64,000 nucleotides of DNA from Medicago truncatula (lineage: Eukaryota; Streptophyta; Magnoliopsida; Fabales; Fabaceae): positions 30,277,292 to 30,341,291 of the forward strand of contig NC_053049.1 of NCBI RefSeq assembly GCF_003473485.1. Direction: 5' to 3'. Below the pieces are notes generated by a model. The model worked only from the letters and a program-made list of their open reading frames with translations, searched no databases and had not been told where the DNA came from. The translations under genes were made by a program, and so were the position numbers. Below, piece by piece: positions 59,183 through 64,000 of this stretch. How positions within the stretch are numbered: the stretch's first letter is position 1; the number at the start of each line of letters is the position of its first letter.

Positions 59183-62100
59183 ATGGATACACCTCTCCCC
59201 AAACCCTCCTTCAACCCCAACAAGCATCTCAAAGAACAGTTACTTACTTACTTACCACTCTCTCTATCTTCATCTTTAATCATAATTATAATCGTAACAA
59301 TTACCAATGTTTCAATTTTTCATCGTTAATTAATTCTGTTAATTTTGCAGATTCGTTAGCAATTTGACCGGATCCTCTTTGTTCGAAATCGTGGCTCTTA
59401 CAGTAACTATCCCTGTAAGTGAATTCTCAATTATAATCTCAGCTTAATTATAACGTGAATTATGATCAATGCTTATTTTCTGTTCCTCTTAATAGATTTT
59501 GGTGCTTATTCGGCACTCTTTCACCTCAGTTCCTATAAATGGTTAGTCCCTTATAAAGCACTTTTTTAATTTTTTAATGAACAATTATTTTGGTTAGTTC
59601 ATGACACCCAAATCCAACATTTTTCATTTTGTTTTATGCTTAATTGTAACATTTAATTTTGAATTCTGCTTGGGGATTTTTGTGGGGGATAATAGCTTAT
59701 AGCTTACATGAAATAGGTTGACTTATTTTATCTTTTGTAACTTGTTTGTTTGGATAAACAACTTATTTGCAGCTTATAACATACTCCTTCCGTCCTAAAA
59801 TATAAGCAAAAAAATATCATTTTCTTTGTCTCAAAATATAAACAAAAAAGACCAACTTTTATGCTATTTTTATGTTTTTTCAAACAAATCATCTTTTCCA
59901 ATGTAAAATTAAATGCAAGTTGCATTTAATTTGTTCTCCTTTTTATTTTCTCCATAATTTTTAACCAATGAGAATTATTTTTACATCTTTCCATGAAACT
60001 TATTCCAAGGAGAACACAAAAAATTATACCTCAAATCACTAAGTGTTAGTTTTCTTAATAAGTGTGAATTAGTGTTTTTTGCTTATAAATCAGGACGGAG
60101 GGAGTAAGTGCTTATCATGATAAGAGCTTATGCAAGATTAATTGGGTGAAGTGGAGTGTGGTTTGTACACCAAAGGAGGAGGGTGGTTTGGGGGTGAGAG
60201 ATGTTAGGGTGGTTAATTGGAGTTTACTTGCGAAGTGGAAATGGAGACTAATTCAAGATGGGCATGCGCTTTGGAAAGATGTGTTGGTTGAGAAATATGG
60301 AAATTCTTGTGTTGGTTTGGTGGTGAGTGATGAGTATATGTGGCCGGCAAACGTCTCGAGGTGGTGGGGGGATTTAGTGAGGTTGGATGTGTCAAATTGG
60401 TTTAATTCCGAACTTACTAGAGAGGTTAGGAATGGTGTGAACACGAGTTTTTGGGATGTAGCTTGGAGGGGAGAGATTTCGTTCTGGGAGAAATACCCTA
60501 GACTCTTCTCGCTTTCTACCCAAAAAGAGGCGATGGTTGGAGACGTGGGGGCGATCAACTCAATGGATACCAATTGGACCTTTCTTTGGAGGCGCCCCCT
60601 TTTTGTTTGGGAGAATGAGTTACTGTCGGAATTATTAGAAGATTTGGAGAGTTTCAGAGGCTCTATAGAAGATGGTATTTGGTGGTGGAGATTGGAGGGT
60701 AACGGGGTGTTCTCAGTGAAATCTATGTATAAGAAGTTGGAGTTGTTGCTAGCGGAAACCACGGTCTCGGTTGAGCATAGGAGGGTGTTTACTCACATTT
60801 GGAAAAGCCCAGCTCCGTCAAAACTGGTTGTCTTTTCTTGGAAGTTGTTTCATGACAGGATTCCGACGAAAGTTAACCTTCGGCATAGGCAAGTCCTACC
60901 TCTGGACGATTCGGTGAATTGTGTTCTGTGTGAGGGGAATCCGGAGTCGGCAAGTCACTTTTCATTCAATGCTCCTTTGCTAAGGAGGGGTGGAATGGGG
61001 TGCTGAGGTGTTAGAGATGACCTTGGAGCTTCCGATCAATTTGTTTCTGCTGTGGGAGGATTGGAATGTGGCAGCAGGGAGTAATAAGATCCGTAAGGGA
61101 TTCCGGTTGATTTGGCACGCCGTAGTGTGGAATTTATGGAGGGTGAGAAATGACCGAATTTTCAAAAATGCGGTTTATCGGGTGGAGGATACGGTGGAGG
61201 CTGTGAAGGTTATGTCGTGGAGATGGTTTCTTAGCCGTTTGAAGGTGCCGGCGTGTTTGTTCTACGAGTGAAGTTGGAATCCAAAAGCGTGCCTCTTACG
61301 GTAATGAGGAGGTGTTCAGCGGTTTTAGCAGTAACAAGTTTGAGGCTGGGGTATGCTGTTTATATTGCGGTGACCCGTGCTGGTTTTGTGCAGTTTTGCA
61401 TATGGCAGCCTCATTATTTTGTTCCAGTGCTGATCTGTTTTTTGTTTTCCTGCTATTTGCGCTTTAGTTCCTGTTGTTTTCCACCTCTGTGTTGTGTTTA
61501 GTGTGTTTTTGGTGGTTTTGTGGTGGTTTGGGGATTTCTGTTATTATCTGAGCCCTTTGTAATTCTGTTTGTTTTCTAGCCGCGAGTTTTTTGTGTGCTT
61601 CTTGCACACACTTGTCGTGAATAAAATTTGCCGTTTCTAAAAAAATGATAAGAGCTTATGTATAAACTATTTCTATTGCAAAATATAAAATAAAGTTTCA
61701 ATTATTTTCATGTTAACTATAAGTGGTTTTCATAAGCTATTTTGGAGAGCTTATGAAAATAAGCTGAACGCAACTTATAATCATGTCATAAACTGTTTTC
61801 ATAAGTTCTCCCAAATAGTCTCACAAAACTTATGATAATAAATAAGCTACTCCAAACAGGCCCACACTGTATACATAAGCACTTAAATGATAAGCGTTTA
61901 TACTATAAACACTTAATTAAGTTGCTTACCCAAACAGAGCCTAAAGTCCTATTCTTCGCTCTTTTTACTTATAGGTGACTCCCTGAAGAAGAAAAACGAT
62001 GATCCACCATCTGAGCATAGGAGTTTCAAAGCTCACCTAGCTACATTGACTTTGGATTTTCTTGTCATCGTTGTTCCTATGCTCTTATTTTTCACTGTAA

Positions 62101-63987
62101 GTGCTCTCGGTAGCATCAAATATTTTGCTAACACTTGAAAGTTGATTTTCTCTTTTGTTGTTGTTGGGTGGGAGGAGTACATGACAAGCTATGTTGCTAA
62201 TTGGTTCAATGAACTTGGTGATAGGTACTTGCTGACTGGAGCTATATCTTCGCAAGTTTGTTCACAATCGTAACATTGCTTTATATTGCAGTGAAGAGGT
62301 AATTGTTCAACTTTGTTTAACATACTTTGTAAAAGGATATAAACTTTTATGGAAAAAAATAAGTTAGGCATTAAGTTTCACACGAGCCAAATTTTGAAGC
62401 GGGTAATGGCTGACTTCCATACACTTAACTGCAGGCCTGGAGGTTCATCACCTGATTTAGGAGAGCCCAATTCTGTTAGGGCATATATTACTTCCTACAG
62501 GGTTATTGTGGTATGAAGTGTGACTATAGAGTTCTTTATTCGACTATTTTGATCTTGTTATGCTATTATGTTGATACAAGTTATTTTTGCAGATGATTAT
62601 AACAGTCTTGTGCATCTTGGCTGTTGATTTCAGAATATTTCCTAGAAGATATGCGAAGACCGAAACATATGGAGCTAGTTTGGTAGGATTCTTTGACAAT
62701 TCTTAATTCAAAAGAAAATGGAAAATTGGAAAGACACGTCTTACTTGAGAATGTTTGAAAAATTTCATATTAAATATTTTATTTGCTATACTAATCCAAC
62801 AACAGGGTGATTGATTACCTTGCGAAGTAGTTTTGATGGTCAAATTCCTTCTTTCATGAAGGTATTTTAAGTTTGAAATATTAAATGATATCAGGCAATT
62901 TTTCATGGCATATATTTCTGTTTATCAATGAAAAAAATAGTTTTAAATTTTGTTAAAAGTATTTTTAGAAGTCAAGGGGAGGGGATGTAGGTTCCCAATT
63001 TTCTTGGTTCGAACTTATATTATAATGCCAGAGTCTATACAAACATTTCCCTCTCTCTCCCCTGCTTCTTCAAAAAAAAATAAAAAATTCCCTCCTCCTC
63101 ATTAAAGCAGGTTATTTGGGGGAGCATTGTCTCTATGGACTCCAGTTCACTCTTTAGCAAGGTTAATTTATCTGAAGGGATTCGAGGCCTCTTTTAACCT
63201 ATGCATTCAATTTCTGTGTATTTGGTTTTGACATAGGGGTTTCTCGTCGTCCACTATAGTGCACTTCAGTATACTATATTACTTATCACTTGTAAATTTT
63301 TATTTTGAACGGCTGTAAATTACTTCTATTTGTTGATTATATGAAGTTACAATTTTGATCTCTGTTTCTCTCCAACTGTTTTATGGACTCTAGTCTGTAC
63401 ATACTATTTGATGCATTAATTTATGTTGCTAACAAGATGTATAGTCAATACTTTGATTGTTCTGTTGAGATTAGAAATTACTTCTGCCTTGCAGATGGAT
63501 CTTGGAGTTGGAGCATTTGTTTTAGCAAATTCACTAGTTTCTCGGCAAGCACGGAATGTTGCTTCTGTGTAAGTATGTCTACACAATGAACTCTTAGAAA
63601 TTAGTTGTGTTAGTATGTTTACTGAAATAGAATAATCACATTTACTTAGATGTAGAAACACCTTGTTTGTTGAGTTTGATAGTTTTCTAATGGTAATACT
63701 TTGGGGAATTTTCAACTAGCTCATACAATAGGCAAAGAAGCATTATTAACATGAACATGCTGTTAGGCTTTTGAAAATTAACTTGCTTTTTTCCTAATTC
63801 TATTTACCTGATCTGTAATGACATTGACGTCTTTTTGAATGAACTTGCAAATATTGTATTCTAGTTTCCTCTTATAACATCATTTCTTGCTTGCTTCAGA
63901 AATTGGAAGACTGCAATAGTTTCATCTAGTCCACTTATCTTCTTAGGATTTTTTCGACTTGTTACAACAACTGGTGTGGATTATCAG
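59183..63987 (+). CDS. PIGW: GPI inositol acyltransferase PIG-W/GWT1 type, first nine exons (3' end outside window)
   Basis: Exons: 59183-59238, 59351-59414, 59496-59541, 61975-62096, 62225-62298, 62435-62510, 62593-62682, 63495-63568, 63900-63987. All are GT-AG and in frame, giving 230 residues, about half a typical PIG-W. The sequence is a chain of hydrophobic helices. The strongest signature is [17 protein letters not shown], then [11 protein letters not shown], which I associate with PIG-W/GWT1. That ER membrane enzyme acylates the inositol of GlcN-PI in GPI-anchor synthesis. Other consistent blocks are [16 protein letters not shown] and [14 protein letters not shown]. The last visible exon ends with a donor (CAG|GTAGG), so the gene continues. 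Intron 3 (2.4 kb) was enlarged by a Stowaway MITE and a LINE copy. Confidence 0.88.
59784..60104. mobile_element. Stowaway-type MITE (321 bp), second copy
   Basis: The ends are CTCCTTCCGTCCTAAAATATAAG and the complement of AAATCAGGACGGAGGGAG, flanked by TA on both sides. Interior phrases such as cattttc-type, gagaattatttttacatctttc and cacaaaaaattata are shared with the copy at 47801-48121. It lies in PIG-W intron 3. Confidence 0.88.
60133..61644 (+). mobile_element. 5'-truncated LINE insertion with perfect 16-bp target duplication
   Basis: Identical 16-mers ATGATAAGAGCTTATG (60117-60132 and 61645-61660) flank a 1512-bp segment. It starts inside the LINE coding region and ends with a polyadenylation-type aataaaat and a short A run. 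The coding part (60146 to about 61270) shows the zinc-binding domain region: [22 protein letters not shown], a GVFSVKSMY block, [18 protein letters not shown] and a [13 protein letters not shown] finger. One frameshift near 60970 separates it from a second block ([20 protein letters not shown]). The low decay and perfect duplication suggest a fairly recent insertion. The reverse transcriptase domain is missing. Confidence 0.92.
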
Positions 63988-64000
63988 GTAGGATTATACT

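Noticed and set aside
60253-60762. 169-codon minus-strand frame
   Set aside because: Antisense to the LINE coding relic, with Ser/Pro/Thr-rich noise.

Overview
This is plant nuclear DNA, AT-rich and interrupted by introns, with GT-AG splice sites, long intergenic spaces and many small transposon copies. The proteins look legume-like, closest in my recollection to Medicago truncatula or a near relative. The placement in Fabaceae is an inference from protein and repeat flavour, not from a search.

Layout, left to right. A calmodulin-like gene (CML18 type, minus) sits at 2.4-2.9 kb. A decayed Ty1/copia 3' end with its LTR follows at 5.3-5.9 kb. An F-box/LRR gene (minus) is at 8.0-9.4 kb. A LINE RNase H remnant and a Mutator-type MITE lie just upstream of a PPR gene resembling the chloroplast RNA-editing factor CRR21 (12.1-14.8 kb). 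A broken two-exon fragment of an ABCB transporter (17.6-18.4 kb) precedes a two-exon ankyrin-repeat/PGG membrane protein gene (19.4-22.1 kb). A complete 12-exon ABCB2-like transporter gene (25.3-38.9 kb) can be spliced in frame throughout. Its intron 6 holds a complete LRR receptor kinase gene of the EFR/FLS2/Xa21 type on the opposite strand (30.8-33.9 kb). Next come an inositol trisphosphate 5/6-kinase (ITPK1-like, minus, 43.5-44.7 kb), a CCCH zinc-finger gene (48.8-51.2 kb) and a RING-H2 ATL-type E3 ligase gene (52.3-53.2 kb). The first nine exons of a PIG-W/GWT1 GPI-anchor acyltransferase gene (59.2 kb onward) run off the right edge. The genes are ordinary unrelated plant loci and do not form a pathway.

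The mobile DNA is the most informative part. Four inverted-repeat elements (4.0, 11.3, 20.1 and 26.5 kb) each carry a perfect 9-bp target duplication, the mark of Mutator-superfamily transposition. One of them is filled with a 36-bp minisatellite. Two tRNA-type SINE families are present, three of the four copies with visible target duplications. A 5'-truncated LINE with a perfect 16-bp target duplication lies in an intron of the PIG-W gene. Two 321-bp Stowaway-type MITEs flanked by TA are also present. I found no CRISPR array, rRNA gene, functional tRNA gene or bacterial-type system. The features most worth following up are the receptor kinase nested inside the NBD1-splitting intron, the minisatellite-bearing Mutator MITE, the inverted repeats around the last ankyrin-gene exon, and the four-copy peptide repeat ending the ITPK protein.
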